This document shows positions 15,205-15,458 of a stretch of DNA of 15,458 nucleotides, one piece after another; the first letter of the stretch is position 1; each line of letters opens with the position of its first letter. The notes below the pieces were generated by a model, which saw only the letters and a program-made list of their open reading frames with translations, ran no database searches and had not been told where the DNA came from. The stretch is from the NCBI GenBank assembly GCA_041655755.1, contig JBBAEY010000054.1:1-15458 (forward strand), given 5' to 3'. A program made the position numbers and the translations under genes. The DNA comes from JAAYFT01 sp041655755. Its GTDB lineage: Bacteria > Bacillota > Clostridia > Tissierellales > Tissierellaceae.

Positions 15205-15230
15205 ATGCAATATCATAATATTGCTTGCAT
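15205..15230. promoter_or_regulatory. Palindrome at the start of the gcv transcript
   Basis: GCAATAT (15207-15213) and ATATTGC (15218-15224) form a perfect 7-bp stem with a CATA loop, and ATGCAA (15205-15210) is mirrored by TTGCAT (15225-15230). It lies at about +1 to +26 of the predicted transcript. It may be a 5' stabilising hairpin or an operator; the minus-strand octamer TATTGCAT occurs here (15205-15212) and again over the -35 box (15261-15268). Confidence 0.45.
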
Positions 15231-15237
15231 CGACTTC

Positions 15238-15266
15238 ATTATACAAGACCTGTAAAAAATATGCAA
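15238..15266 (-). promoter_or_regulatory. Promoter of the gcv operon
   Basis: On the minus strand TTGCAT (15261-15266), a 17-base spacer and a perfect TATAAT (15238-15243). The -35 box matches the consensus only in TTG, but spacing is ideal. Transcription would start near 15231, leaving a leader of about 100 bases before gcvT. The leader shows no glycine riboswitch signature. Confidence 0.7.
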
Positions 15267-15305
15267 TACTGTTGGAATAAGTTAAATCTATCACAAATAC
15301 AGGTA

Positions 15306-15323
15306 TTGTTTTATTTTTAACAA
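15306..15323. promoter_or_regulatory. Rex-like operator candidate upstream of gcvT
   Basis: The 18-mer TTGTTTTATTTTTAACAA matches 12 of the 14 fixed positions of the clostridial Rex consensus TTGTTAA-N4-TTAACAA, with one half-site perfect. Rex is the NADH/NAD+-sensing repressor of fermentation and hydrogen genes. It lies about 40 bases upstream of the -35 box, not over it, which weakens the case, and AT-rich DNA yields chance matches. Confidence 0.3.
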
Positions 15324-15348
15324 TCAAGGCTTGGAATACTGGCCTTCA

Positions 15349-15458
15349 ATCGAGTAGGAGGTAATTAATTATTTTAATTACCGTCCTCTCACACCACCGT
15401 ACGTACCGTTCGGTATACGGCGGTTCATTAAGACAGTCCAAATTTCTCATACTGTGAA
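15349..15458 (-). mobile_element. Group II intron, 3' end (domains V and VI), IIC-like
   Basis: On the minus strand, 15424-15393 folds as domain V: a 9-bp lower stem (ACCGCCGTA with TACGGTGGT), the two-base CG bulge, and a 4-bp upper stem closed by GAAC. The catalytic triad is CGC. Domain VI follows: GAG (15390-15388) and AGGA (15387-15384) pair with CTC (15354-15352) and TCCT (15359-15356), leaving an unpaired A at 15355 as the branch point; then an 8-bp stem (15382-15375 with 15367-15360). The intron should end at ...CTCGAT near 15349. The short domain V and CGC triad suggest group IIC (bacterial class C). The rest of the intron and its reverse transcriptase would lie beyond the window. A frame open from the edge to a TAA at 15430-15428 could be the end of that protein (last residues SQYEKFGLS), but this is uncertain. 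Confidence 0.85.

Noticed and set aside
15177..15345. Glycine riboswitch upstream of gcvT
   Set aside because: None of the conserved aptamer blocks were found on the minus strand, and the leader is too short for a tandem aptamer.
15349..15458. Small ORF running through the intron end on the minus strand (containing EPPYTERYVRW)
   Set aside because: This frame translates the structured domain V and VI RNA, which fully explains the sequence; it is not a credible protein.
1..15458. CRISPR array, tRNA or rRNA genes
   Set aside because: No regularly spaced repeats, cloverleaf-like TTCGA/TTCAA arms with acceptor stems, or rRNA-like stretches were seen on either strand.

Overview
The window is AT-rich DNA (many AGA/AGG arginine codons, strong AGGAGG-type ribosome binding sites, GTG and TTG starts) from an anaerobic low-GC Gram-positive bacterium, most likely a clostridium-like organism of the Clostridia/Tissierellia. 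The grounds are a clostridial-type [FeFe] hydrogenase, a glycine cleavage system with split P protein (gcvPA/gcvPB), and a group II intron end of the type common in these bacteria. The species cannot be named from the sequence alone.

Layout. (1) Positions 2-3089, plus strand: two adjacent ABC exporter half-transporter genes, the first cut by the window edge. Their complementary defects (Asp for the catalytic Glu in one, LSTGQ for LSGGQ in the other) mark them as the two halves of one asymmetric heterodimeric exporter. A GC-rich hairpin at 3091-3111 ends them. (2) Positions 3132-9054, minus strand: a compact five-gene operon read right to left. It encodes a fusion of a NuoF-type [4Fe-4S] domain with a GltD-type NAD(P)H:acceptor oxidoreductase, a monomeric [FeFe] hydrogenase, and a complete NitT/TauT/SsuABC-like importer (lipoprotein, permease, ATPase). 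(3) Positions 9055-9390: a 336-base gap with a terminator-like hairpin, two further inverted repeats and an extended -10 promoter for operon 2. (4) Positions 9391-15131, minus strand: glycine cleavage operon gcvT-gcvH-gcvPA-gcvPB-lpd. (5) Positions 15132-15348: leader, promoter and possible operators for gcvT. (6) Positions 15349-15458: the 3' end (domains V and VI) of a group II intron on the minus strand, continuing out of the window.

How the parts may fit. The glycine cleavage system oxidises glycine to CO2, NH3 and methylene-tetrahydrofolate and passes electrons through the lipoyl H protein and Lpd to NAD(P)+. The neighbouring GltD-like fusion probably takes electrons from NAD(P)H and the hydrogenase releases them as H2 (or runs the reverse). 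The Lpd lacks the acidic residue that usually selects NAD+, and the GltD-like protein has an arginine cluster at the matching place, so NADP(H) could be the shared carrier. This is inference. The hydrogenase next to a GltD-type subunit matches the arrangement classed as glutamate-synthase-linked (group A2) [FeFe] hydrogenases, whose physiological role is poorly known; the importer in the same operon is the most intriguing part of the window, with an unknown ligand.
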